NCBI GenBank assembly: GCA_963593685.1
Contig: CAVBBP010000018.1
Span: forward strand, 1-42,847
Direction of reading: 5' to 3'
DNA: 42,847 nucleotides
Origin: W0P28-013 sp963593685
GTDB lineage: Bacteria > Bacteroidota > Bacteroidia > Bacteroidales > Paludibacteraceae
Shown: positions 7,943 to 16,328 of the stretch, one piece after another
Layout: each line of letters opens with the position of its first letter
Numbering within the stretch: position 1 is the stretch's first letter
Notes under the pieces: model-generated
Seen by the model: only the letters and a program-made list of their open reading frames with translations
The model's database searches: none
Told to the model about the DNA's origin: nothing
Position numbers and translations under genes: made by a program

Positions 7943-9099
7943 AAAATTAGTGTATTAAAATATTCTTTTACGCAATTACAAATATATTCAACTTGTTCAA
8001 TCGACAAATCATAGAACATTGGCATACGCACCAAACAATCCGTGTACATATCGCAATTCGGCAGATCAGGGATGTTGTCTGTATGCTCCATATAATATTC
8101 ACTCTTGTGAAGACTCAAGTAATGAAATGGTGCTTGGACATCGTGTTCTTTCAGATATTGAATAAGTCCCGTACGCTCTTCTATACTACGGCACACAAGA
8201 TAAAACATGTGTGCATTATTTGTAGCATATCGTGGGATATTAGGAATGCGGAAATACCGATTATTCGCCAAGAGCGTCAACAAATTCTCATATCTATTCC
8301 ATAAAGCAAGACGCTTTTCTTGTATTTCATCTATATTTTCAAGTTGCGCCCAAAGAAAAGCAGCATTAATTTCTGCAGGCAGAAAACTAGAACCTTTGTC
8401 TACCCAACCATACTTATTCACTGAACCACGAAAAAAATCTGCACGATTGGTTCCTTTTTCCCAAATAATCTCAGCACGATGGGCAAAACGCTCATCATTC
8501 ACCACAAGCAGTCCACCTTCTCCCCCAGCAGTTATATTTTTTGTCTCATGAAAAGAAAATGCCGCTAAATGCCCAATGCCTCCTAACGCTTTCTTTGTGT
8601 GTGTTTGCGAAGAAGTGTAGAAACTATCTATCGCTTGAGCCGCATCTTCTACAATAATGAGATTATGCTTTGCTGCTATTGCCATAATGGCATCCATGTC
8701 GCACGCAACACCCGCATAATGAACAGGAACAATAACGCGAGTGCGTGGTGTGATAAGTGCTTCTAATTTCTCTGCGTCTATATTTGGATTGCAATCCATA
8801 GAGTCGGCAAAAACCACCTTTGCTCCTTCACGCAAGAATGCCAATGCTGTAGACACAAATGTATAACTTGGAACGATAACTTCATCACCAGGTTGCAAAT
8901 CACATAACATTGCACACATTTCTAATGCGTCTGTACCAGATGTTGTCAATAGACACTTCTTAAAGCCATAGCGACTTTGGAAAAATTGTTGACAACATTT
9001 TGTGAAATCACCGTTACCCGACAATTTGCCATTATACACGGCTTGATACATATAATGCACCTCCTTACCCGTAAGGTGCGGACGATTAAAATCAATCAT
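7939..9099 (-). CDS. rffA: dTDP-4-amino-4,6-dideoxygalactose transaminase (RffA/WecE)
   Basis: 386 residues from the ATG at 9099, which overlaps the upstream stop by ATGA. This PLP-dependent DegT/DnrJ/EryC1 aminotransferase converts dTDP-4-keto-6-deoxyglucose to dTDP-4-amino-4,6-dideoxy-galactose (dTDP-Fuc4N). The match to enterobacterial RffA/WecE is close along the length: IDFNRPHLTGKEVHYM, GDEVIVPSYTFVSTA, VIVPVHYAGVACDMD, FSFHETKNITAGGEGG (Lys187 binds PLP) and EKGTNRADFFRG. The GT56-like transferase in the same operon suggests the product ends up as Fuc4NAc. RmlA/RmlB and an RffC-type acetyltransferase are not in the window and would have to be encoded elsewhere. Confidence 0.92.
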   Translation of the reverse strand: MIDFNRPHLTGKEVHYMYQAVYNGKLSGNGDFTKCCQQFFQSRYGFKKCLLTTSGTDALEMCAMLCDLQPGDEVIVPSYTFVSTALAFLREGAKVVFADSMDCNPNIDAEKLEALITPRTRVIVPVHYAGVACDMDAIMAIAAKHNLIIVEDAAQAIDSFYTSSQTHTKKALGGIGHLAAFSFHETKNITAGGEGGLLVVNDERFAHRAEIIWEKGTNRADFFRGSVNKYGWVDKGSSFLPAEINAAFLWAQLENIDEIQEKRLALWNRYENLLTLLANNRYFRIPNIPRYATNNAHMFYLVCRSIEERTGLIQYLKEHDVQAPFHYLSLHKSEYYMEHTDNIPDLPNCDMYTDCLVRMPMFYDLSIEQVEYICNCVKEYFNTLIL

Positions 9100-9956
9100 T
9101 TTGTTTGGACTATTCTTATTTTTTGCTGTATTATCGCACAAATCGAAATCGCTTGTTTTTCTGTAAAATAGAAATCGTTGAAAAGATTTATGATATGTTC
9201 ATATAGCCATCTGGCATTGGGATAATTACCCTGTTGAGGAGCATAATGCCCACTTGCGAATAAACCTGCCTCAAAAATTGCTTGTAAAATTTCTTGTTTG
9301 TTTGGGACAAGGATATTGAAACGCCACGATGAGCAGGATAATATATTGTATGTGTGAGAGGGGGGGGGGGAAGAGAATGCGTTAAAATAAATGGCATTCA
9401 AACGCTGCTTGTGTAATAAGACGCGTTCGCATTGATAGTTTAGGACATCAAGGTCCAAATTCCAATATTCATTTGTCAATACATCATTAGGGAGAACTGA
9501 CACATCTTCATATCTCCAACCATCGGCTACATAGCCTATTCCTCCTTTACCCAAATCTACTTGTTTCTTTTCGCCAGTACTATAAAGAATTAGGTCGGCA
9601 GTACTATTTTGAATCCCTATTTTAGGAAGACAAAGACACCGATCGTCAATTAGAGCAATCTTTGGATTTATATTGCGTACGATTGCAAATTCCTTATCAA
9701 AATCCGCATCAATACCATATGTATGAACTGCTATTATAGCCACCGCTGTAGATATATTGGCATACACTCCTTTCCAATCGATACACAGTGTGATTGGATC
9801 TATATCCACAAATGCAACATGATTCCCTGCGTAATACAAAGTATCCACCACATCTTGACAGATGTTGGCAGGCAAAATAATCATTCCATTAAGGTTATTA
9901 GACCTCAAAAAATTGAACAATATTTTATTCGCTCTATATGCAGTTACTTGTCGCAC
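9096..9956 (-). CDS. DegT-like PLP-dependent protein with C11 tract (possibly 5'-truncated)
   Basis: 286 residues from a GTG at 9956, the only start available in this frame after a stop at 9969-9971. It resembles short DegT/DnrJ/EryC1 proteins: MIILPANICQDVVDTLYYAGNHVAFVDIDP, VAIIAVHTYGI, and LYSTGEKKQVDLGKGGIGYV at the usual PLP-lysine site (Lys tentative). The family normally has 30-40 more N-terminal residues. A different frame upstream (9944-10069) could supply them after a 1-nt shift. Eleven C (9360-9370) encode Ser-Pro-Pro-Pro; the present length keeps the frame open. Loss of one C would end the protein at 9188 and uncouple it from rffA, which starts in an ATGA overlap at its end. Reaction unknown; probably sugar or amino acid amination. 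Confidence 0.65.
   Translation of the reverse strand: MRQVTAYRANKILFNFLRSNNLNGMIILPANICQDVVDTLYYAGNHVAFVDIDPITLCIDWKGVYANISTAVAIIAVHTYGIDADFDKEFAIVRNINPKIALIDDRCLCLPKIGIQNSTADLILYSTGEKKQVDLGKGGIGYVADGWRYEDVSVLPNDVLTNEYWNLDLDVLNYQCERVLLHKQRLNAIYFNAFSSPPPSHTYNILSCSSWRFNILVPNKQEILQAIFEAGLFASGHYAPQQGNYPNARWLYEHIINLFNDFYFTEKQAISICAIIQQKIRIVQTK
9360..9370 (-). repeat. Homopolymer C11 (coding strand), likely contingency locus
   Basis: Eleven consecutive G on the plus strand inside the DegT-like gene. The present length is in frame. One fewer C gives a stop at 9188; one more also leads to premature termination. Confidence 0.75.
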
Positions 9957-10069
9957 TCCTTTTTGACTCTATTCACATTAAAGGGGATTTCTATAAATTG
10001 CCTTGTAGCGATTTTTGGATTTTGGGTTAGCAGATGTTTGGCTTGAACGAAAGCACAATGCGGTGGCAT
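9944..10069 (-). pseudogene. Possible 5' part of the DegT-like gene in a shifted frame
   Basis: A 41-codon frame from the ATG at 10069 ends at the TAA 9944-9946. Near its end it reads IATRQFIEIPFNVNRVKK. Adding one A to the A5 run near 9975 would join it to GVRQVTAYRANK in the DegT-like frame and restore a plausible N-terminus. A TACTTTTG box (10119-10126) would place a transcript start about 45 nt before this ATG. Against this, the frame crosses a dispersed palindromic element (9983-10002), so it may be ordinary spacer. Confidence 0.35.
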
Positions 10070-10118
10070 TGTAATTAAGTGAAAGTCAGACAGATGCAGT
10101 TCAAAAACAAAAAGCGCA

Positions 10119-10126
10119 CAAAAGTA
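10119..10126 (-). promoter_or_regulatory. TAnnTTTG box before the DegT-like gene
   Basis: TACTTTTG on the minus strand fits the Bacteroidetes -7 consensus. It sits in the only sizeable spacer (214 bp) of the otherwise overlapping 5.2-14.3 kb gene run. No good -33 TTTG at the expected distance. Confidence 0.4.
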
Positions 10127-10170
10127 TTCAGAGATCCAACAGTTATTAAAATTTTTACAAAATGGGGAAT

Positions 10171-11340
10171 TTATAGAAGTTCCCTAAACTTTGATTTCCC
10201 CTGATAGATGAAATATCCGCTACGATCGGCACTACAAGTAACATTTCGCAGTAAAGAATCTGTCCGTTCGCAAATAATAATTTCTGGGTAGTCTTTCCAA
10301 TGTTCAAATATAGGTAACAAATTCTCCGTTTCTTTACTTAAAAAATAGACCTCACTATACTTGCGATTGCCCTCAAAATATTGAGTCTTCATTCGTCCCA
10401 CATCGAATATACCTAAAGCAACCTCTATCACGCCCCGCACGAAATCATAACCTGTACTTAAACGCACAAGATCAGAGCCTATAAAATCGCCTCCCATACG
10501 AGCTCCAACCTCTATGACAACGATTCTACCATCGTCAGTAATTTTATATTCCGAATGACTAGCGCCATAAGTAACGCCTAATGCCGTCAATGCCTTATCT
10601 GTAACGGCATAGATTTTATTATACATATCTGCTGACAAAGCAGCAGGTTGATGGTGCTCTAATTCAACAAAATGCGGTGCTCCTGTTGTCACCTTATCAG
10701 TAATCTGCAATGGATAGTGTATCCCTTCGTAAGATATAAACTCTACACTGATTTCTCTACCATCGACAAACTCTTCTATCATCGCTTTATGCTCGAACGA
10801 AGCATTCAACGCTTGCTCTACCGCCGATGAAAGGTCTTCTTCGCAGACCACTTTTGTAACCGCCAAGCTACCCGATCGATCTAATGGTTTAACAATTACA
10901 CCCGCCCTTCCATTTTGAGAAATAACAGAATCCTTAATCCAAGAAAAAGACAAACACTCCTCAGCCGACTTAACACATGCAAATAGAGGGCATAAAACAC
11001 CTGCAGCCACAAATGCTTGACGCATCAAATACTTATTATTTGCCATAATTGCGACCCTATAAGTATTTCCTATCAAACCCATTTTTTCGGCGACATACGC
11101 GACAGTTGGCGCAGCAATATCACTTGCAATAGTACATATTCCATCTATATTCTCTGCTCGGCAAGCAAATAGAATTTGCTCCTTCTCTACAATAGAAATT
11201 GGATAGAAAACATCACAGATATCTTTGCATACAGCACCTTTTTCCCATGCAAAACAAATAGTGCGTATACCCATCTCTCTTGCTTTTTCTACCAATGGGC
11301 GCTGTAAATAACTAGCACCTACAATTGCTAATGTCATCAT
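10171..11340 (-). CDS. ATP-grasp carboxylate-amine ligase
   Basis: 389 residues. An N-terminal Rossmann-like pre-ATP-grasp domain (MMTLAIVGASYLQRPLVEKARE) is followed by an ATP-grasp domain: VIVKPLDRSGSLAVTKV (ATP-binding lysine region, about residues 140-160), IEEFVDGREISVEFIS, and HSEYKITDDGRIVVIEVGARMGGDFIGSD with the metal-binding Glu/Asn-type positions. Such enzymes join a carboxylate, as an acyl phosphate, to an amine or thiol. It is coupled by ATGA to the asparagine-synthase-like gene, so together they may attach an amino acid or amide to a sugar of the polysaccharide. The start may be either of two consecutive ATGs. The exact substrates cannot be inferred. Confidence 0.82.
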   Translation of the reverse strand: MMTLAIVGASYLQRPLVEKAREMGIRTICFAWEKGAVCKDICDVFYPISIVEKEQILFACRAENIDGICTIASDIAAPTVAYVAEKMGLIGNTYRVAIMANNKYLMRQAFVAAGVLCPLFACVKSAEECLSFSWIKDSVISQNGRAGVIVKPLDRSGSLAVTKVVCEEDLSSAVEQALNASFEHKAMIEEFVDGREISVEFISYEGIHYPLQITDKVTTGAPHFVELEHHQPAALSADMYNKIYAVTDKALTALGVTYGASHSEYKITDDGRIVVIEVGARMGGDFIGSDLVRLSTGYDFVRGVIEVALGIFDVGRMKTQYFEGNRKYSEVYFLSKETENLLPIFEHWKDYPEIIICERTDSLLRNVTCSADRSGYFIYQGKSKFRELL

Positions 11341-13112
11341 TTCTTAATCAATTTGATAGCCGCAAGTACAGATAATGCTTGCAATTTATCATACAAAACA
11401 CAATCTTTGTACAAATGTTCCATGTCTTTGCCCAATTGATTATTAGGCAATAAGTGTACATATGTATTCCAATACTCATCTATAAACTGGCGCATAATCG
11501 GATTGGTTTGACACCAATAATCTACAGGGTTCATATGGTATTTTGTAGCCAATTTTATTGTTTGCGGTCGTTCTCCTTTTTTTTGCAACCCCAATCGTCG
11601 GAGAATAAACCCTCTTAAATATTTTCTAAACGATGGATCAGTAAAATGAGGAACCTCATAGCCAAGAATGCGCATTGTACGCGGAATTTTGTTTTTAATA
11701 CGATGTATCTTGGCATGAGAGCCTTCCCATATATATTCTGCAGCCGCAGGGTATTTGTCTAGTATCCAATCAAAATAAATTTTATGATTAAAACGCAGTT
11801 CCAAAGGAATACTATAACAAAAGCGGAGGAAGTCAACATCTGTAAAAGGAGAATAACTTTCACTATTTTCCTGGAAAGTTAATAACCCCTGATTTGCTCC
11901 AGTAAAGGCACGCGTATAGAGACAAAATATCTCTTCATTTTCATATTGTTGTTGAAAGTCATAATCTGCTAATCTGTCTATTACCTCCACAGAATAGGCA
12001 GATTGACCAACTTTTACATTTTTGTTATACGACATCGTCTTAAAAAATGTACCGATAATAGAATCACCAATTTGACCAGTATGGATAAGTCCAAATGGTT
12101 CATAGTTAATCAAATCTTCCATACTTTTGCCATGACAAAGACCAAAGAAATTGGCTGCACCATATGTAATAGAAGTTACTTCATCTATCAAGTCTACGCA
12201 ATTACCACCATCCAATGCCTTAAACAAAAAATCATGCCCCAAATCTGTTGCAATTTGTTGAGCAATAGAAAAATCGAGATAATTAGATTGAGAAAATGTA
12301 ATGTTAAGTTGGCGAGTATAGCCCATTTGGTGTGCTACCCATGTTGTCATTCTACTATCTAATCCTCCGCTCAAACATACAATATGCTTGTAACCATATT
12401 CCTTATCTTTCTCGAAAGCACGAGATATCGCTTGACGAAATAGCCTGTCAATGCCCTCAACAGCCTCTTCTTGGGTCATTTTTCCATCTGGCTTATTTGA
12501 AAAGCGGCAATAGGTCAATTGTTCTAACTTACCATTTTGCAATTTGAAATACTGTCCTGCCGTCAATTTACGGATTTCTTGCACAAGAGTTAGATCTTCT
12601 ATACAAAATCCATGTGTTATAGCAAAATAGATACCTGCTTCATCTAATCTACATGGTAAGTTGTTAGCCTTTCGGGCATCAACCATAAAACGCATTTCTG
12701 ATCCAAATAAGTAACCATCGGACACCTGCGAAACAAAAATCTGTTTTTCTCCAATATGATCTGTATAGATTAGCCACTTATCTTGTTTTTTATCATACAA
12801 TGCACCTGAAAAAGAGCCACGAAAAGTATCGAAAAATGTATCACCTTCGGTTTCATACATCTTAATCACACAATCAAGCCAAGTGGAGGACTGGTATTGC
12901 GCCATCAATTCATGATTATTCAAAACAACTCCCTCTACGACAACGACATAACGCCCTGCATCAACGAATAGTCTATCGTTCATAAACTTATTTACTACAC
13001 GACGCTCCAATTGAAAATTATCGCCGTGCAATACATCAGTAACTAAATTTGTGCGATTCTCTTTGGGCAATATATATTTACCCTTGCCTATGTGTGCTAT
13101 AAAACCTGGCAT
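11337..13112 (-). CDS. Asparagine-synthase-like amidotransferase lacking the catalytic Cys
   Basis: 591 residues with the two-domain AsnB architecture: an N-terminal glutaminase-like (Ntn) domain (about 1-190) and a synthetase domain with the PP-loop SGGLDSR (248-254). In active AsnB-type enzymes Cys2 becomes the N-terminal nucleophile. Here the start reads MPGFIAHIG, with Pro2 (codon CCA at 13107-13109), so glutamine hydrolysis should be lost. It could use free ammonia or another amine and activate a carboxylate with ATP, as beta-lactam synthetase relatives do. Homologues in O-antigen loci (such as WbpS) are thought to make uronamides. It lies 3 bp after the GT56-like gene and overlaps the ATP-grasp gene. 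Confidence 0.85.
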   Translation of the reverse strand: MPGFIAHIGKGKYILPKENRTNLVTDVLHGDNFQLERRVVNKFMNDRLFVDAGRYVVVVEGVVLNNHELMAQYQSSTWLDCVIKMYETEGDTFFDTFRGSFSGALYDKKQDKWLIYTDHIGEKQIFVSQVSDGYLFGSEMRFMVDARKANNLPCRLDEAGIYFAITHGFCIEDLTLVQEIRKLTAGQYFKLQNGKLEQLTYCRFSNKPDGKMTQEEAVEGIDRLFRQAISRAFEKDKEYGYKHIVCLSGGLDSRMTTWVAHQMGYTRQLNITFSQSNYLDFSIAQQIATDLGHDFLFKALDGGNCVDLIDEVTSITYGAANFFGLCHGKSMEDLINYEPFGLIHTGQIGDSIIGTFFKTMSYNKNVKVGQSAYSVEVIDRLADYDFQQQYENEEIFCLYTRAFTGANQGLLTFQENSESYSPFTDVDFLRFCYSIPLELRFNHKIYFDWILDKYPAAAEYIWEGSHAKIHRIKNKIPRTMRILGYEVPHFTDPSFRKYLRGFILRRLGLQKKGERPQTIKLATKYHMNPVDYWCQTNPIMRQFIDEYWNTYVHLLPNNQLGKDMEHLYKDCVLYDKLQALSVLAAIKLIKK

Positions 13113-13115
13113 AAC

Positions 13116-14231
13116 TTATTTATTCAACTCTGTAACGATATTTTTTATGGCTTTTTTCATTGCATCTCGACCATAAATTTGCTGTAAAATGGAACGATTA
13201 TGCTCTATATCAACCTCGCCCAACGGGGCAAAAACATTGGGATTTTGCTCATTCAGGTCATGTTCAATAGAATAAATCTTTATTCCCATTTTTTTAAAGT
13301 ATTGGTATGCAAAATTCCGTTCATACAAATAAACTCGCATACCAAGCCATAGACCCGTTATTAAATTTCCTTGAGCCTGCGCTCGATAGTGAGGCATAAT
13401 CATTGTACTACACAAAAGCATATGACGATTATACTCTGTACGCGACATAAACTCCATCAAAGGATGAAATTGTTTCCCAAATATAAAATGACCTATGCGA
13501 CAAACAACTGATGCATACCATAAGACACCATAACTCAAAGGAACAACCAACTCACGCCCATTGAGAGGCAAACAGCGTAATTTGGCAAATATATCTAAAT
13601 GGTTATTCTCTATTGTTGCCGAATTCCCGACAAAAATTCTTGAGCCACGACACTTGCTGTGCAAAAGCGTATCTCCTATAGTTTCCTCTATGGAGTAGTA
13701 ATTATACCACAGCATTTGCATATCATGATGAAGATACTTAACTGCAAAATCGTACTCTTGACACATATCCGTCAAACAGTAATCAATACGATGAAAATAT
13801 TCTATTGGGATTTGGTATGGTCTATGTTTATCCTGATGTCCCTCTATAATCCACTTACATCGCTGCGACCCCAATAATAATTTTGAGCGAAATGACAAAA
13901 ACGCACCCTGAATATCACCACGCCCATATATTTCACCGCCCCAGAAGACCCATGCGATTTTGACAGAATCTGGAATACAATGAATAAGTTCTGCACACCA
14001 TGTTTCAAATAAGCCATGGAAAACAACCGCCTTATAAGTACCAATTTTTTGTTTTAGTATCTCATAAGTTTCCGAGTTATAACAAACAATATCACATCTC
14101 GCCACCTCTTTCACATGTTTCAACTGTTCCGAAAAAGACAATACGACAAAATCCGAGAATGCGTCTACCTCCCCAAACTGATTGACCACATAGTCCGTAA
14201 ATTTATCATCGTTGAGAATGTGGAGTATCAT
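13116..14231 (-). CDS. GT56-family (WecF-like) Fuc4NAc transferase
   Basis: 371 residues from the ATG at 14231, which overlaps the wzt stop by ATGA and gives MILHILNDDKFTDYVV, like the start of WecF. E. coli WecF/RffT adds Fuc4NAc to the lipid intermediate of enterobacterial common antigen. Shared features: VVFHGLFETWCAEL, AWVFWGGEIYGRG, IFVGNSATIENNHLDIFAKL, ELVVPLSYG and a later GNLITGLWLGMRVYL segment. RffA in the same operon makes the expected donor precursor, which supports the call. The setting is an ABC-transporter polysaccharide locus rather than enterobacterial common antigen, so the acceptor will differ. Confidence 0.82.
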   Translation of the reverse strand: MILHILNDDKFTDYVVNQFGEVDAFSDFVVLSFSEQLKHVKEVARCDIVCYNSETYEILKQKIGTYKAVVFHGLFETWCAELIHCIPDSVKIAWVFWGGEIYGRGDIQGAFLSFRSKLLLGSQRCKWIIEGHQDKHRPYQIPIEYFHRIDYCLTDMCQEYDFAVKYLHHDMQMLWYNYYSIEETIGDTLLHSKCRGSRIFVGNSATIENNHLDIFAKLRCLPLNGRELVVPLSYGVLWYASVVCRIGHFIFGKQFHPLMEFMSRTEYNRHMLLCSTMIMPHYRAQAQGNLITGLWLGMRVYLYERNFAYQYFKKMGIKIYSIEHDLNEQNPNVFAPLGEVDIEHNRSILQQIYGRDAMKKAIKNIVTELNK

Positions 14232-15514
14232 ATCACAACTTTGAGTTTCCATATTGTGTTTCCCCAATAATCGTTCCACTCGGCAACATCAGAATGGTCA
14301 AATGTCTCTACACAAAAAGTAATCGTATCATAAACACAATCGTAGTATTTATAACTAGATAAGATATCACCCGTGCATGTCCAAAGATCAATAATATACT
14401 TTCCTGGAGCCAAATGAGAGTTAGGAATGCATATCTCGCACTCCATCGTATCATTATTATTTGGCCATTCAATTTCATCAGAAAATGCCATTCCTACACG
14501 CTCGCCCCCCGAGGCAACACTATCTACTAGAGATGTGAATTGAAACTTTTTGATGGTCGAATTATTCCGTTTTACACACACCGTCATAACCACATCATCT
14601 GAATTATCAATTCGGTAAGGCGTATTACGCACTATTTTCAATATTTCTATATCTCTAGTTTGAGTTCCAATTCTGTGAAGTGAACTAAATCCTACACTAG
14701 CCACATCTCCAATTTCTTTTAGATTCCCACTAACATACTCTTCTACCACATCTTCAATCCTACCGCGAAATACCACATTACCTTTATCCAATAATACTCC
14801 ACTAGAGCATAGAGATTTGATACTCCCCATATTATGGCTCACGAACAGCACCGTTCTTCCTTCGCCGCGGGAGATATCGTTCATCTTGCCGATGGCTTTC
14901 TTTTGGAATTCGGCATCGCCTACGGCCAATACTTCGTCCACTACCAATATCTCTGGGTCAAGATGGGCGGCGACGGCAAACCCGAGCCGCACTGTCATAC
15001 CGCTCGAATAGCGTTTTACTGGCGTGTCGATGTAGCGCTCGCAGCCCGAAAAATCGACTATTTCGTCCAATTTACGCTTGATTTCCTGCTTGGTCATGCC
15101 AAGAATCGCACCGTTCAAGTAGATGTTTTCGCGGCCAGTCATTTCACTATGGAATCCCGTACCTACCTCCAAGAGCGATGCAATACGCCCCTTTGCGCGG
15201 ATAGTTCCTGTGGTTGGTGCGGTAACCTTGCTGAGCAGTTTGAGCAGCGTGCTTTTGCCTGCACCATTCTTGCCGATAATGCCGACCACATCGCCCTGCT
15301 CCACCTTGAAATCGATGTCGCGCAACGCCCACACATACTCCGAATTGCCTTTCGAGGCGCGGTCGTTGGTGTCGCCAATTTTCAAGTAGGGGTCTTCGTG
15401 GCGCAAAATTGTGGTCTGGAACCAGCGGTCGAGGTCGTGGCTCAGTGTGCGTGTGGATACCAATCCCAAGCGGTATTGTTTACTGATATGATTGAATTCT
15501 ATGGCTGTGGACAT
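14228..15514 (-). CDS. wzt: Wzt-like ABC transporter ATPase, polysaccharide export
   Basis: 428 residues. This is the ATPase that drives export of a finished polysaccharide across the inner membrane with Wzm. Walker A GKNGAGKST (81-89), signature YSSGM (169-173), Walker B ILVVDE (189-194) and the H-loop SHN (226-228) are intact. The C-terminal part (about 270-428) is the beta-sandwich that, in E. coli O8/O9a Wzt, recognises the end of the correct O-antigen. Base composition changes sharply at about 14830: the ATPase half is GC-rich like wzm/gmd/fcl, and the C-terminal half is AT-rich like the genes downstream. That makes wzt a likely recombination junction. The partner wzm lies 3.3 kb upstream. 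Confidence 0.92.
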   Translation of the reverse strand: MSTAIEFNHISKQYRLGLVSTRTLSHDLDRWFQTTILRHEDPYLKIGDTNDRASKGNSEYVWALRDIDFKVEQGDVVGIIGKNGAGKSTLLKLLSKVTAPTTGTIRAKGRIASLLEVGTGFHSEMTGRENIYLNGAILGMTKQEIKRKLDEIVDFSGCERYIDTPVKRYSSGMTVRLGFAVAAHLDPEILVVDEVLAVGDAEFQKKAIGKMNDISRGEGRTVLFVSHNMGSIKSLCSSGVLLDKGNVVFRGRIEDVVEEYVSGNLKEIGDVASVGFSSLHRIGTQTRDIEILKIVRNTPYRIDNSDDVVMTVCVKRNNSTIKKFQFTSLVDSVASGGERVGMAFSDEIEWPNNNDTMECEICIPNSHLAPGKYIIDLWTCTGDILSSYKYYDCVYDTITFCVETFDHSDVAEWNDYWGNTIWKLKVVI

Positions 15515-15794
15515 CTTTCTATTTGTTTGTGGCTCGCGGTGCGTTTATGTTAGTGGTTTTGTTATTTGTAAAGAAAATCCTAATTCTTTTACATATTGTG
15601 GCGAACATATAAAGAAAACGCCAATTTCTTTACATATTTCTATTGATTTCCATAATTGACAAACAAGTTGTATAAGCGTGTATTGATATAATAATTTTCG
15701 CGTCCGACCCGAGATTTTTTCAATAATTGCAGCGAGACCAATGATTATCAATATATTAATTTTTAGAACAGCCCTATACATATTCTTTGCGTTT
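15515..15794. other. 280-bp AT-rich spacer before wzt
   Basis: No convincing gene. A 78-codon minus-strand frame (15545-15781) has no recognisable family and unusual composition. An imperfect inverted repeat around ATATAAAGAAA / TTTCTTTACATAT lies near 15608-15642. Unlike other spacers of the GC-richer part, it lacks the 8-mer arrays. No TAnnTTTG promoter is seen for wzt. Confidence 0.5.
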
Positions 15795-16328
15795 CTACTT
15801 GCGCATGCGTATCACTCTTGCTGGATTGCCGGCAACTATGGCATAGTCTGGTACATCATGTGTAACCACTGCGCCAGCACCAATTATGCTGTGCGCCCCG
15901 ATGCGCTTGCACCCCGGCAACACAATGGCACGCGCGCCTATCCACACATCGCCACAAATTTCCAAGGGTGTTTGCCGCTCTGCATCTGTTTCTAGTACTG
16001 AACCAATCGGTACATCAGGGTCTGCGAAGGAATGCGCCCCCCCCAGAAACAAGACCTCTTCGCCCATTAACAATCTGTCGTGTATCACAAGCAAACGATT
16101 GTGAGTGCGAAAATTCTTGCCGATTCCAACATTGTTACCCACACGAATATTTTTGCCATTGCCAAAGTAGGCTCCCTGCTCCACATTCACCTCACGACCG
16201 CACTCTGCAAAGAGATGTTTGGCGCAACGATAGCGCAGACGATAGGCCGTGCGTCCCAACAGGGGCATTGTCGATTTGGGAAGGTGCTGCGCAAAAGCGT
16301 AATAGACTATTAGCCAAAATGTTCTCAT
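15795..16328 (-). CDS. Hexapeptide-repeat O-acetyltransferase
   Basis: 177 residues with a left-handed beta-helix acyltransferase pattern: NVEQGAYFGNGKNIRVGNNVGIGKNF, then CGDVWIGARAIVLPGCKRIGAHSIIGAGAVVTHDVPDYAIVAGNPARVIR, ending as WcaF/maltose acetyltransferase relatives do. It probably uses acetyl-CoA to acetylate a sugar of the polysaccharide. The start overlaps the fcl stop by ATGA, so it is coupled to GDP-fucose synthesis. A run of eight C on the plus strand (16037-16044) lies in the gene but is short for efficient slippage. Confidence 0.85.
   Translation of the reverse strand: MRTFWLIVYYAFAQHLPKSTMPLLGRTAYRLRYRCAKHLFAECGREVNVEQGAYFGNGKNIRVGNNVGIGKNFRTHNRLLVIHDRLLMGEEVLFLGGAHSFADPDVPIGSVLETDAERQTPLEICGDVWIGARAIVLPGCKRIGAHSIIGAGAVVTHDVPDYAIVAGNPARVIRMRK

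Noticed and set aside
15545..15781. 78-codon frame upstream of wzt
   Set aside because: No recognisable domain, no start context, AT-rich spacer composition.
16037..16044. C8 run in the acetyltransferase gene as a phase-variation tract
   Set aside because: Short compared with the 11- and 13-base tracts and the gene is intact; possible but unsupported.
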